From NCBI RefSeq assembly GCF_003385455.1, contig NZ_QNUF01000001.1:1-64000 (forward strand): DNA of 64,000 nt. The letters are read 5' to 3'. A model generated the notes under the pieces. It was not told the origin of the DNA. It was given only the letters and a program-made list of their open reading frames with translations, and searched no databases. Each line of letters begins with the position of its first letter. Position 1 is the first letter of the stretch. Origin of the DNA: Chryseobacterium rhizosphaerae. Lineage in GTDB: Bacteria > Bacteroidota > Bacteroidia > Flavobacteriales > Weeksellaceae. The translations under genes were made by a program, and so were the position numbers. Shown here piece after piece: positions 17,809-26,928 of this stretch.

Positions 17809-17827
17809 TACGACACGATCTGTCGCT
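17809..17827. promoter_or_regulatory. Dyad shared by both RHS loci, copy 1
   Basis: TACGACA, 5 bases, TGTCGCT: an inverted repeat with CGACA/TGTCG arms. A near-identical 19-base site lies at 54948-54966 ahead of the paralogous locus. Here it lies about 190 bases before the ATG at 18015. It may be an operator or an mRNA hairpin. Confidence 0.5.
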
Positions 17828-18014
17828 ATGGCTTATTAGCTTTGCCTTAGTTAAGAAATTAAAAACAAATACCAACTTTAAAACAATATTTTTATGAAAA
17901 CACTCTATTTATCAGCGTAGAACAAGCTACCGTAAAAAAAACATATAAAAATGGGATTTTCACTATGTCGAGAATTAATAATAATTTTTATCTTCACCAA
18001 TTAAAAGAACAAAT

Positions 18015-19562
18015 ATGAAAAAAATCTATTTGAGTGCATTATACTTATGCACAACCTTGGGTATATCATATGCTCAGGAAACAAAGGTCCTATGGCAACG
18101 GGACATTACATCCTCCACGCAGGATTTTCTAAGCCAGGTCACCACCACTATCGATGGGCAATACCTGATCACAGGAAGCTCGATTCAGAGCAGTAAACAA
18201 AACAATAAACAGAACAACGGTTACGACTTTCATTTAATAAAACTCAACCAGCAGGGAGAACAGGTTTGGGAAAAATACTTCTCTGGTCAAAACCATGATT
18301 ATTTATCAGGAACTGTGACCACTCAGGACGGAGGATTTTTAATTTCTGGTACCTCATATTCAAACAAAGGTTTGGATAAGAAAGAAGATTCCAAAGGCGG
18401 ATCGGATATCTGGTTGATCAGGCTGAATGAATTTGGAGACGAACTGTGGCAAAAAACCTTGGGAACTTCATCCGATGAAGAAGCCAGAGCCGTAATCCAA
18501 ACGACAGATTTAGGCTTTTTTGTGGCTGGAAATGTTCAAAACTCTCCCAAAGGTTACGGTTCCAAAGATGTATTGATTGTAAGACTAGATAAGGATGGCA
18601 AGGAATTATCCCAACTTATTTTTGGCGGAAAAAATTTAGACGAAGTAGAAAAAATGATCCCTACGCGGGATGGTGGGGCTTTGTTGGGGGTATATTCCCG
18701 AAGTTCTGTTGGAGGCACAAAGAAAACAGAAAACTATGGTGAAGGAGACTATTATATAATCAAACTTAGCAAGGACGGAAAGGTTGAATGGGAAAAGAAT
18801 TTTGGAGGTAAAGAAGATGACCATATCAGAACATTGGCTTTAACTTCAAACGGATATATTATTGGAGGAGAAAGCAGATCCGAACGATCAGGATCTAAAA
18901 CAGTTGGAATAGAAGAAGGTACAGACCTATGGTTAATCTCCCTTACCGAAAAAGGAGAACAAGTCTGGCAGAAGTCTTACAATTTCGGTAACAGAGATAT
19001 TCTGATGGGGATGAACGTGGTCCATTCTGCGGATGACACCTCTATTAAAGGGATTTTACTTGGAGGCTATACACAAACTGAGGGTAGAATAGAAAAAAAT
19101 GACGAAAGTTTTTGGCTTCTCTATATTGACCAGCAAGGGATTGAAAAATGGAGGAAATATGTAAGTGGAGACTCGAGAAAAAGAGAGGAGAGACTTTCAG
19201 ATTTGAAACTCAACAGGGATGGCTCGATTGTTATAGCAGGTACCAGTGCTGAAAAATTTGGAGAGGAAAATTGGAAAATTGTAAAGCTGGGAGACAAACA
19301 GGTTGATCAGTTAATAGAAAAGCAGGATATCAAGATCTATCCGAATCCGGTTTCAGATTATGCTTATGTAGAAATAGGATTCAACGATTTCAAGGAAGCT
19401 GATATTTCAGTTTATGATATGAGTGGAAAGCTTTTACAGCAGATCAAGACGAAGAATAAAGTTACTAAGATTAATACCCAGACTTTGGTTCAAGGGGCTT
19501 ATCTGGTGACGATAAAAACGGATACTAATAAAACAGCGAATGCTAAATTGATTAAAAAATAA
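18015..19562 (+). CDS. T9SS-sorted repeat (propeller-like) secreted protein
   Basis: This encodes 515 residues. A Sec signal (about 1-21, ending SYAQ) is followed by a series of about 50-residue repeats. Each contains a W-x-[IV]-[RK]-L-[ND]-x-x-G-[ED]-x-x-W-[QE]-[KR] strand pair and a DGG-[FA]-[LI]-x-x-G-[TS] strand, the pattern of beta-propeller blades. The C-terminus from about residue 440 (IKIYPNPVSDYAYVEI to the final KLIKK) is a type A T9SS sorting domain, so the protein should cross the outer membrane and be attached to the surface. The RHS N-half starts 5 bases after its stop. A close paralogue sits in the same position at 55123. A role as surface partner or carrier of the RHS proteins is inference. 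Confidence 0.88.
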   Translation: MKKIYLSALYLCTTLGISYAQETKVLWQRDITSSTQDFLSQVTTTIDGQYLITGSSIQSSKQNNKQNNGYDFHLIKLNQQGEQVWEKYFSGQNHDYLSGTVTTQDGGFLISGTSYSNKGLDKKEDSKGGSDIWLIRLNEFGDELWQKTLGTSSDEEARAVIQTTDLGFFVAGNVQNSPKGYGSKDVLIVRLDKDGKELSQLIFGGKNLDEVEKMIPTRDGGALLGVYSRSSVGGTKKTENYGEGDYYIIKLSKDGKVEWEKNFGGKEDDHIRTLALTSNGYIIGGESRSERSGSKTVGIEEGTDLWLISLTEKGEQVWQKSYNFGNRDILMGMNVVHSADDTSIKGILLGGYTQTEGRIEKNDESFWLLYIDQQGIEKWRKYVSGDSRKREERLSDLKLNRDGSIVIAGTSAEKFGEENWKIVKLGDKQVDQLIEKQDIKIYPNPVSDYAYVEIGFNDFKEADISVYDMSGKLLQQIKTKNKVTKINTQTLVQGAYLVTIKTDTNKTANAKLIKK

Positions 19563-19566
19563 TACC

Positions 19567-22413
19567 ATGATAAAGAAAATAGATATACATAGGCTTATAT
19601 TGCTATTCCTACTCCTATTTGGAATACAGCAGATGTATGCCCAAAACAGTATTGGTGGACCCATAAAAAGCTCGATTGCTTCACCATCAAACTTCTCATT
19701 ATCCAGCTATTCCAATGTTCCGGTTAATGAAGCTACAGGACTCCCTGACATAAATATTCCACTCTTAAGCGTTCCGATTGATAACGCTATAAACTATCCG
19801 ATCAGCTTAAACTATAATGTCAAAAATTATGAAAATGAAGATCGGATCAGTGATATTGGATTTGGATGGTCACTGCTGGGAACAAGTGTTGTTTATAGAA
19901 AAATAATAGGAAGTATGGATGAGTGCTATTTTTCATCCGGACAGTCTGATTTAGAACCGGATGTTTACTATTACAATTTACCCGGTTTATCAGGAAAATT
20001 TATATTTAAAAAAGAAAGTAATAATACATATAACTTGATTAATCTAAGCGCAAATAATGCCAAAATAGAATATACCAGGGACAACAGTAATGCTGCAATA
20101 TTTAAAGCAGCACAATTTACCATAACCGCTGACAACGGTTACAAGTATTATTTTCAAGAATATGATTACAGTCAATTTGAGTGCGAACCTACTTCGGTTC
20201 CTGTATTTAAATCTGCTTTTTATCTGACAAAGATTGTAAGCCCAATAGGAGCAGAGATAGCAAGCTTAGATTATGAAAAGAAAAATAAAACTCCTGTGGG
20301 CGGAATCATATACCAATACTGTAAAATAAAGTCTATAAAAACGCCCAGGGGAGAAGTTTCATTTGATTTCGTCTATGATGAAAGCCTTGAAAAGACGGTA
20401 AATGACCCTTACACCTTACAAAAGATTTCGCTAAAAAATCCGGCAGGTGAAATCCTGTACAGCTATGTAATAGATAATAGCATTCTCACCCATCCTTATG
20501 ATGATCCATTACAAAGAAAACGGATCTTAAACTTTGTACGGAAAAATGATAAAAATGGTACAAAGATCGAGCAGACTTCTTTTACTTATAAGAATTTTGC
20601 AGATGCATTGGGACGTACTAAGGATGGTATTTTAGAAAAAATAATAAGCCCTACGGGAGGAGTTGTTCAATATAATTATGAAAGTAATGAAAAGTTTTTT
20701 GATTATAATGACCCTAGCTATCGGAATTATTTAGAAATATCTGGGTATGATCCTGTTGTCCAAACGAAAGAAACCCTATACAATTCATCATTCAATACTG
20801 AAACGGCAAAGATTTACAATTTTACAATCCCCGGAGATGTGAATATTGCTAAAAAATTTGAAATGATGATAGATATACAAAACTATAGCTATCCTCTTCC
20901 GGATATACCGGATTGGGAAGACCCTTTCTTTCCCAACGGTCCAAAGCCCAGCACCAAAAAACCTAGCCTAACATTTACTCTCAAAAAAGGAACAGAGCAA
21001 GTCAGAAGTAAGGTTTATAAAACCGGGGGAGGGGACACATTTGAATTTTTTAATACAGCAGGGAACTATACCCTTGAAATTGTATCAACAGATCAGGCAA
21101 AGGGCAGTGGCTTTTTTTCAATCATAGGAAGGAAATTTTTACCGGGTCCTTTTAGAAATTCAGTTCCGGCAGAGGGAAACAGAATTAAAAATATCCAATA
21201 TTATAAAAATATATCAGCAACATCGCCCGAAAGAGCTATCAATTACGGTTATGATTCCTTTACCTTAAATGACAGCAGCAGTGGATATCTGGTTAATAGT
21301 GAAAGAGAGGATAACACAGGGCGTTATTCTTCTTATATTCTCTATAGGAATGTTAAAGTCTGGGAAAATGGTAAAGGCTACACAAAAAAGACTTTTATAA
21401 TACCTGATGACTATCCAAAAGTGCAAAATGGAGGCACACAATTAGAGCCTACTTATTTTTGGCCTTACTATAATGTAACAAAAGCAGGTTTGCCTCAAAA
21501 AGAAGATATTTATGATGAGCAGAATACTTTATTGGCATCCAATGAGCTTAATTATGAATTAGACTATTATTCTGACAGAGAATATAATTTGAATTTTTAC
21601 GCCAGAAAGTATTCTACCAAACCCTCTTTTATTAAAAAAGCAGCTCAAAAACAAAAATTATTTTATCCCGGTGGAAAAGTATTGGAGAGTGAATCGGAAA
21701 CCCAGATTAATACCCAGAATTTTAAACCGTCCTATATGAAGTCGGTTGCCAATGGAGAAACCACTGAAAAATTTTTGAGCTATCCCATGAACCTGTCCGG
21801 TTACACTCATCTGCAAAATGCATTTATGACAGGACTCCCTGTAGAAACTCAGGAAAAGGAAAATGGAAAACTCGTATCCAGGTCAACAACATTATTTAAT
21901 AATAATTCTTTATTGCCAACCTCTGTTGTTACAAGCAATATAGCAGACGGAAGCACCAGAGAAAACTTAAAAATGGATGTATATGATGATAAAGGCAACC
22001 TTCTTCAGGTTTCCAATTCAGCAGGATATACTACTGCCATGATCTATGGGTACAACCAGACCTCTTTAATTGCAAAAGTGGAAGGAGCTACCTATAATCA
22101 GGTCGCTTCTCTGGCAGCAGATATTATTCAGGCGTCTAACAATGATAACCTGAATGCTGCCTATGAACCTGCATTGATTACCGCATTGGACAATTTCAGG
22201 AATAATCCTGCCCTGGCTGGTTATCAGATAACTACCTATACCTATGACCCTGTTGTGGGGATCACAAGTACAACCCCACCGTCAGGATTAAGAGAAATCT
22301 ATCAGTATGATAATGTGGGAAGGCTGAAAGCTGTAAAAAGAATGGAAAAAGATTCCGGCGGGTCTGTCACTTTTACCACTTTAAAAGAATATCAGTACAA
22401 CAATAAACCATAA
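19567..22413 (+). CDS. RHS N-half protein, locus 1
   Basis: This encodes a 948-residue secreted protein with a Sec signal (about 1-25, ending QMYAQ). After this come SNVPVNEATGLPDINIPLL and LNYNVKN, then IGFGWSLLG, the opening of SpvB/TcdB-like and RHS shell proteins in Bacteroidota. The body is a long run of tyrosine-rich strand repeats. The end has YTYDPVVGITSTTPPSGL and YQYDNVGRLKAV, genuine YD/RHS repeats. There is no toxin tip and no sorting domain. The following gene continues the RHS theme after 7 bases, so the two may form one cage from two chains, much as TcB and TcC do in ABC toxins. The paralogue is at 56767. Confidence 0.82.
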   Translation: MIKKIDIHRLILLFLLLFGIQQMYAQNSIGGPIKSSIASPSNFSLSSYSNVPVNEATGLPDINIPLLSVPIDNAINYPISLNYNVKNYENEDRISDIGFGWSLLGTSVVYRKIIGSMDECYFSSGQSDLEPDVYYYNLPGLSGKFIFKKESNNTYNLINLSANNAKIEYTRDNSNAAIFKAAQFTITADNGYKYYFQEYDYSQFECEPTSVPVFKSAFYLTKIVSPIGAEIASLDYEKKNKTPVGGIIYQYCKIKSIKTPRGEVSFDFVYDESLEKTVNDPYTLQKISLKNPAGEILYSYVIDNSILTHPYDDPLQRKRILNFVRKNDKNGTKIEQTSFTYKNFADALGRTKDGILEKIISPTGGVVQYNYESNEKFFDYNDPSYRNYLEISGYDPVVQTKETLYNSSFNTETAKIYNFTIPGDVNIAKKFEMMIDIQNYSYPLPDIPDWEDPFFPNGPKPSTKKPSLTFTLKKGTEQVRSKVYKTGGGDTFEFFNTAGNYTLEIVSTDQAKGSGFFSIIGRKFLPGPFRNSVPAEGNRIKNIQYYKNISATSPERAINYGYDSFTLNDSSSGYLVNSEREDNTGRYSSYILYRNVKVWENGKGYTKKTFIIPDDYPKVQNGGTQLEPTYFWPYYNVTKAGLPQKEDIYDEQNTLLASNELNYELDYYSDREYNLNFYARKYSTKPSFIKKAAQKQKLFYPGGKVLESESETQINTQNFKPSYMKSVANGETTEKFLSYPMNLSGYTHLQNAFMTGLPVETQEKENGKLVSRSTTLFNNNSLLPTSVVTSNIADGSTRENLKMDVYDDKGNLLQVSNSAGYTTAMIYGYNQTSLIAKVEGATYNQVASLAADIIQASNNDNLNAAYEPALITALDNFRNNPALAGYQITTYTYDPVVGITSTTPPSGLREIYQYDNVGRLKAVKRMEKDSGGSVTFTTLKEYQYNNKP

Positions 22414-22420
22414 TCTAATC

Positions 22421-25400
22421 ATGAAAAAGATATTAAATATATTAAGTTTGTTGTTTGTGTCTCTATGTTTTTCACAAACCAACCTTACCTCATCAGAAAA
22501 TTATATTTACAGCAAAAGCTGCCTTACCAAAGATTGTTCCAAAGCTTCAGAAACGGTACAGTATTTTGACAGCTGGGGAAAACCCATTCAGGTTATTGAT
22601 ATAAAAGCAACTCCACAGGGAAAAGATATGGTAAGCCATATTGAATACGATCCGTTGGGAAGACAGGTGAAAAACTATCTTCCGGTACCACAGGCAGGGA
22701 CCCAGAACGGAAGTATCTATACCTCTCCGTTGGCTAATGCTAACGCTGTATATGGCTCGGAGAAAATCTATTCCGAAAAGATACTGGAAAATTCTCCATT
22801 AGAAAGAGTATTGCAACAAATAGAGGTGGGAAATCAATGGACTGGTAAACCCGTGAATTTTAATTACGATGCCAATACCGACGGTGAAATAACCCGGTAT
22901 ACCGTTTCAACTAGCTGGCTGGAAGGAAGAACAAAATATGAGGTCACCAAGTCAGGGACCTTCAGTGGCAATACATTGGCTAAGAATACTATTACCAATG
23001 AAGATGGAAACATAAGCACAGCATTCAAAAACAAAAAAGGACAGACTATCCTTATCAGAAAAAAAGTTGATGGGCAGAATGCAGATACCTATTATCTCTA
23101 TAATGAATTTAACCAGCTGGCTTATGTAATTCCTCCACTGGCTTCCCAAGCCGGCTCAGTGGATCAGACTACATTGGATAACCTTTGTTACCAGTATCAT
23201 TATGATGGTTGGAACAGGCTGGTAGAGAAGAAGATTCCGGGGAAAGGCTGGGAATATTTTGTATATGACAGGCAGGACAGGCTGGTAGCTACTCAGGATG
23301 CCAATTTAAAGGCAAAAGGACAATGGCTATACACCAAGTATGATCAGTTTTCAAGAGTGATTATGACCGGAATATGCCAGGCTATGGGGAGTACGCGTTT
23401 AGAAGAACAGAATTATGTCAATACAAAAGGAAGCAATAGTGAAACCAGAAGTTCTGGTGTATCTATGAACTATAGCGGAATGGATATCTATTATTCCGTT
23501 ACCCAGGGTTATCCCCAATATGATAAAGTTTATAATTTCCTAAGCCTTAATTATTATGACACCTATCCTGTAGGAACACCAGCTATTCCTCCACAGGTAC
23601 TTGGAGAAAATACCCTGCAGGATAATGTCCAAAACTCTATCATAAGTACAAAAGGATTAGCTACCGCAAGCTATGTGAAAAATACCGAAGCCAGTGATAT
23701 AGGATGGACAAAGAAGTATATCTACTATGACACCAAAGGAAGAGTGGTGAGTGCACATTCCATCAACCATCTTGGTGGCTATACCAGGACCGAGTCTGAA
23801 CTGGACTTTATTGGAATGGTAAAGCAGTCCAAGGTATATCATAAGAGAATTTCATCCGATACAGAAAAGGTCATTATACAAACTTATGAATATGATAACG
23901 GGAACCGTCTGAAAAAACAATGGCATCAGGTCAATGGAAACCCTCAGGAATTATTAAAAGAGAATACCTATAATGAACTTTCCCAGCTTACTAATAAAAA
24001 AGTAGGAAACAATCTCCAGAGTATAGATTATGCCTACAATATCAGAGGCTGGATGACCAAAGTCAACGATCCATCCAATTTAGATGGAAAGCTCTTTGGG
24101 TATGAAATGAAATATACCAATCCCGTTAATACCAACATCACACCGGGAATATTTAGTGGGAATATTGCGGAAATTGATTGGAATAATGCTTCAGAAAATA
24201 TATTGAAACGGTATAATTATACATATGATGGTCTTGACAGACTTAAAAATGGGGTGTATTCAGAACCCAATTCTTCAGTGCCGTTCAATAATTATTTCAA
24301 TGAAAGTCCTACCTATGACCTGAATGGAAATATCAAGACCTTGCAAAGGAATGCCTTTCCTGTTATTGGAGCTACTGCAACACAGGCAGATAACCTGGAG
24401 TATCAGTATACCGGGAACAGGCTGGACAAAGTGATAGAAAAATCTCTCAACAATACAGGCTACGAGGGAGGCAATAACCTGATCGATTATGATCAGAACG
24501 GGAATATGACCAGTATGAAGGATAAAGGAATCCAGAATGTGACCTACAATTTTCTGGATCTTCCGGGTAACCTTTTCATTACCCAGACTAGTGGTTTTGG
24601 TGCTGCTAACGTCAGTTTAGATTACCTTTACTCTGCCGATGGTACCAAGCTTAGAAAAACCTACAGTAGCGGAGGAGGAAAGCTGACATCTTCTGTGATC
24701 AGGCTAACAGACTATCTGGATGGTTTCCAGTATACCTATACCGAAAAAAGCCTGGCGTGTATTACCTGCAGAACGGAGGTGGCCTATGAAGAGCAGGCCT
24801 ACAAAAGCATTGCACTTGAGGGAGGAATAGGATGGATATTGGATTTTGTACCCACCTCCGAAGGCTATTACAGTTTCAGGGAAAACCGTTATATTTACCT
24901 GTACAATGACCACCTTGGGAATGCAAGGGTAAGTTTTGTAAGAAACAGCGCAGGAGCTCCTGAAATTATTGATACCAACAACTATTACCCTTTTGGGCTC
25001 AACCATATCGGAGGATCGTTCTCTTCTAAATTAGGCAGTCCTTATTCCTATAAATACAATGGGAAAGAGCTTCAGGAAACAGGAATGTATGACTACGGAT
25101 GGAGACAATATATGCCGGATCTGGGAAGATGGAACGGCATGGATCAATTGGCAGAAAGCTATGCTTCTACTTCTCCGTACGCATATGTTGACAATAACCC
25201 GGCCATGATGTATGATCCGGATGGCAGGGAAATAATAGGATCAGGAAGCGGCTGGAAATTCACGGGAAGCGATATTGACCGTCTGGGAAGTTATTTTAGT
25301 GGCGGCGGAGATTATGGTTTCTTTTCGGGGCAGCTTAATAGTTGGAATATGGGGAAAACTTCCTCGTTCTGGAGCGGGCTTAATGGGGAAAGTGGCGGTA

Positions 25401-26074
25401 TCCAATTTTCTCTTGATCCAGTCATTGTAAGAGGCCAGGGTAATATCAGGAATTGGAATCTGGGAAGTAATTATCTTCCTAACATCTTTGCCATGGGAAT
25501 GGCATTTAACAATTCTCTTGCAGGATTTAATTACCAGAATGGAATTGGGAGATTTGATCCAATGGCTTGGGTAAAAAATGACAGAGGAGTAGAGATGATG
25601 AGCAGTATGTGGGATGTAGTGGGTATTGTGGCTGCCAACAACATTTCTCAGGAAAACCAAACACAGGCATTAGGGTTAGCTGCTTTAGCGATTATAGCTA
25701 CAAAAGGAAAAGCTGCACCGGGAATCATAAAGAATGAAAGTAAGATATGGACAGTAGGAGCTTACAATGAACTAAAAGGAGTAGAAATCGGATTAGATGC
25801 ACATCATGTTGGACAGGGTGCTGTTATGAAGAAATTGGTATCAGGTTTTGATTACAAAACGGCTCCAACAATTCTAGTTCCAAAACTCGGACATACACAA
25901 GGTTCTGGAGTACTTTCAAGATCTACTAGTGGATTTACAAATGCAAGGCAAGTAGTAGCTAGAGATATTTTTGAACTGAGAAGGGTTTATGGTGAGAAAG
26001 GTATTCCAAATAGCGCTTTACAGGAGCTAATACAATTGAATAAAACAATGTATCCAGAAGCTTTTATTAAATAA
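22421..26074 (+). CDS. RHS core protein with predicted nuclease toxin tip, locus 1
   Basis: This encodes 1217 residues. A Sec signal (1-19) is followed by a DUF6443-type N-domain (SSENYIYSKSC, then ETVQYFDSWGKPIQV and YLPVPQ), many YD repeats, and the RHS core: DHLGNARVSF near 830, YYPFGLNH, YKYNGKELQETGMYDYG near 877 and a YDPDG end at about 930. Beyond it is the variable tip. The last 100 residues carry DAHHVGQ (His1128, His1129) and VPKLGHTQG (His1158), like His-Me/AHH-LHH-type nuclease toxins; this class is a judgement, not a proven match. The predicted acidic immunity gene lies 6 bases downstream. Sec signals imply export by a route other than T6SS. Confidence 0.85.
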   Translation: MKKILNILSLLFVSLCFSQTNLTSSENYIYSKSCLTKDCSKASETVQYFDSWGKPIQVIDIKATPQGKDMVSHIEYDPLGRQVKNYLPVPQAGTQNGSIYTSPLANANAVYGSEKIYSEKILENSPLERVLQQIEVGNQWTGKPVNFNYDANTDGEITRYTVSTSWLEGRTKYEVTKSGTFSGNTLAKNTITNEDGNISTAFKNKKGQTILIRKKVDGQNADTYYLYNEFNQLAYVIPPLASQAGSVDQTTLDNLCYQYHYDGWNRLVEKKIPGKGWEYFVYDRQDRLVATQDANLKAKGQWLYTKYDQFSRVIMTGICQAMGSTRLEEQNYVNTKGSNSETRSSGVSMNYSGMDIYYSVTQGYPQYDKVYNFLSLNYYDTYPVGTPAIPPQVLGENTLQDNVQNSIISTKGLATASYVKNTEASDIGWTKKYIYYDTKGRVVSAHSINHLGGYTRTESELDFIGMVKQSKVYHKRISSDTEKVIIQTYEYDNGNRLKKQWHQVNGNPQELLKENTYNELSQLTNKKVGNNLQSIDYAYNIRGWMTKVNDPSNLDGKLFGYEMKYTNPVNTNITPGIFSGNIAEIDWNNASENILKRYNYTYDGLDRLKNGVYSEPNSSVPFNNYFNESPTYDLNGNIKTLQRNAFPVIGATATQADNLEYQYTGNRLDKVIEKSLNNTGYEGGNNLIDYDQNGNMTSMKDKGIQNVTYNFLDLPGNLFITQTSGFGAANVSLDYLYSADGTKLRKTYSSGGGKLTSSVIRLTDYLDGFQYTYTEKSLACITCRTEVAYEEQAYKSIALEGGIGWILDFVPTSEGYYSFRENRYIYLYNDHLGNARVSFVRNSAGAPEIIDTNNYYPFGLNHIGGSFSSKLGSPYSYKYNGKELQETGMYDYGWRQYMPDLGRWNGMDQLAESYASTSPYAYVDNNPAMMYDPDGREIIGSGSGWKFTGSDIDRLGSYFSGGGDYGFFSGQLNSWNMGKTSSFWSGLNGESGGIQFSLDPVIVRGQGNIRNWNLGSNYLPNIFAMGMAFNNSLAGFNYQNGIGRFDPMAWVKNDRGVEMMSSMWDVVGIVAANNISQENQTQALGLAALAIIATKGKAAPGIIKNESKIWTVGAYNELKGVEIGLDAHHVGQGAVMKKLVSGFDYKTAPTILVPKLGHTQGSGVLSRSTSGFTNARQVVARDIFELRRVYGEKGIPNSALQELIQLNKTMYPEAFIK
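25049..25144 (+). repeat. RHS core homology block, copy 1
   Basis: These 96 bases encode the end of the RHS core and match 26833-26928 at 92 of 96 positions. The matching block lies at the start of the orphan cassette, so recombination between the two would swap the nuclease tip for the orphan tip. Confidence 0.85.
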
Positions 26075-26080
26075 TAATTT

Positions 26081-26554
26081 ATGAACAATCAACAATTAAT
26101 AGAAAAAACGTATTTAGAATCCACAAAAGGAATAGAAGAAGAATGGTTTGTTAGTGAAATTCCTTATTGGTATAGTTATATTATTAATCTTCCGGCTTAT
26201 TTACAAATTACGTATTTAACTGTGGTATTAGAGAATCAGGTTTTAAATGGTGGTTTTCATCAATATTTTGCAAACGGCTATGGACAATTTGCAAAGGAAA
26301 CAGTAGAAGCTTTAATAGAAATTGGAGCTTTTAAAAAATCTAATTTATTAGATAAGGCCTTGCACATTGTACAAGATGAAAATATGAATGATGTTGAATT
26401 TCGGAAGGAGTTATTAAATAAGACCCTTAAAAAACTTTTTGTTACTGATGACTTATATGACCCTTTGGAAAGTTTAGATGATCTGTACTACGATATTGAG
26501 GATGAAGATATTTCTGACCTATTAGGAGATTATTTAAATAAAATATTGTTATGA
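26081..26554 (+). CDS. DUF4375 (DMP19-like) putative immunity protein
   Basis: This encodes a 157-residue soluble protein placed 6 bases after the RHS toxin, the normal position for its immunity gene. The block YLTVVLENQVLNGGFHQYFANG is typical of DUF4375, the family of the DNA-mimic protein DMP19 of Neisseria. The C-terminal third is very acidic (many Asp/Glu with Tyr, from about residue 120). An acidic DNA mimic is a sensible blocker for a nuclease tip; that link is inference. It acts in the cytoplasm, with no signal or membrane segment. Confidence 0.75.
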   Translation: MNNQQLIEKTYLESTKGIEEEWFVSEIPYWYSYIINLPAYLQITYLTVVLENQVLNGGFHQYFANGYGQFAKETVEALIEIGAFKKSNLLDKALHIVQDENMNDVEFRKELLNKTLKKLFVTDDLYDPLESLDDLYYDIEDEDISDLLGDYLNKILL

Positions 26555-26634
26555 ATTTAATTGAATTAGTACAAAAGATTAATGGAATAGATGATGAATT
26601 AATAATTTTTCTAGCAGATATGAAAAATTGGTAA
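26551..26634 (+). CDS. Truncated 27-residue ORF
   Basis: The ATG overlaps the stop of the DUF4375 gene by four bases. It reads MNLIELVQKINGIDDELIIF and then a few more residues to a TAA at 26632-26634. It looks like the N-terminus of a small acidic immunity-type protein cut off where the 89-base repeat begins (26630). The junction supports loss of the remainder by cassette rearrangement. It is probably non-functional. Confidence 0.45.
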   Translation: MNLIELVQKINGIDDELIIFLADMKNW

Positions 26635-26718
26635 TGTTCCAAATGTGTTGGTAATAAATTAGAGTATTGATTTTCAATACTCTAATTTTAAAAATATGAA
26701 TAAGAAGTTGAATTTGAA
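26630..26718 (+). repeat. 89-bp direct repeat, copy 1
   Basis: These 89 bases recur at 28150-28238 with two mismatches. The repeat contains a terminator hairpin and a short frame start (ATG at 26696). Here that frame reads MNKKLNLKRYCG and stops, while copy 2 opens the 28216 toxin frame. Confidence 0.9.
26656..26688 (+). terminator. Cassette hairpin 1
   Basis: A 15-bp perfect stem (26656-26670 with 26674-26688) with a 3-base loop. The 3' arm is T-rich. The same stem sequence recurs after each downstream immunity gene. Confidence 0.8.
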
Positions 26719-26832
26719 AAGATATTGTGGATAGCTGGTACAGAAGAAAAGAGAAAATAGGCTATCTAAAGTATTGAAGATCATATGAGGTGTTTCAGAT
26801 GTGTTGGTGTCTAATCCGGAAATTTATACAGC

Positions 26833-26928
26833 TATAAATACAACGGCAAAGAGCTTCAGGAAACAGGAATGTATGACTATGGATGGGGACAATATATGCC
26901 GGATCTGGGAAGATGGAACGGCATGGAT
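26833..26928 (+). repeat. RHS core homology block, copy 2
   Basis: This matches 25049-25144 at 92 of 96 positions. It marks where the orphan cassette regains RHS-core identity, just after an in-frame stop at 26812-26814. Confidence 0.85.

Larger units (their letters stand above)
17325..18014. other. Long non-coding scar region
   Basis: No gene is convincing in these 690 bases. The first 250 bases are unassigned and show no readable protein. At 17583-17727 lies a nested hairpin element (listed separately). At 17809-17827 is a dyad shared with the second RHS locus. TAGCTTTG at 17837-17844 could be a -7 box. At 17894-17920 a nine-codon frame reads MKTLYLSA and stops; it copies the signal-peptide start of the next gene and looks like a fossil duplicate. 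Confidence 0.6.
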
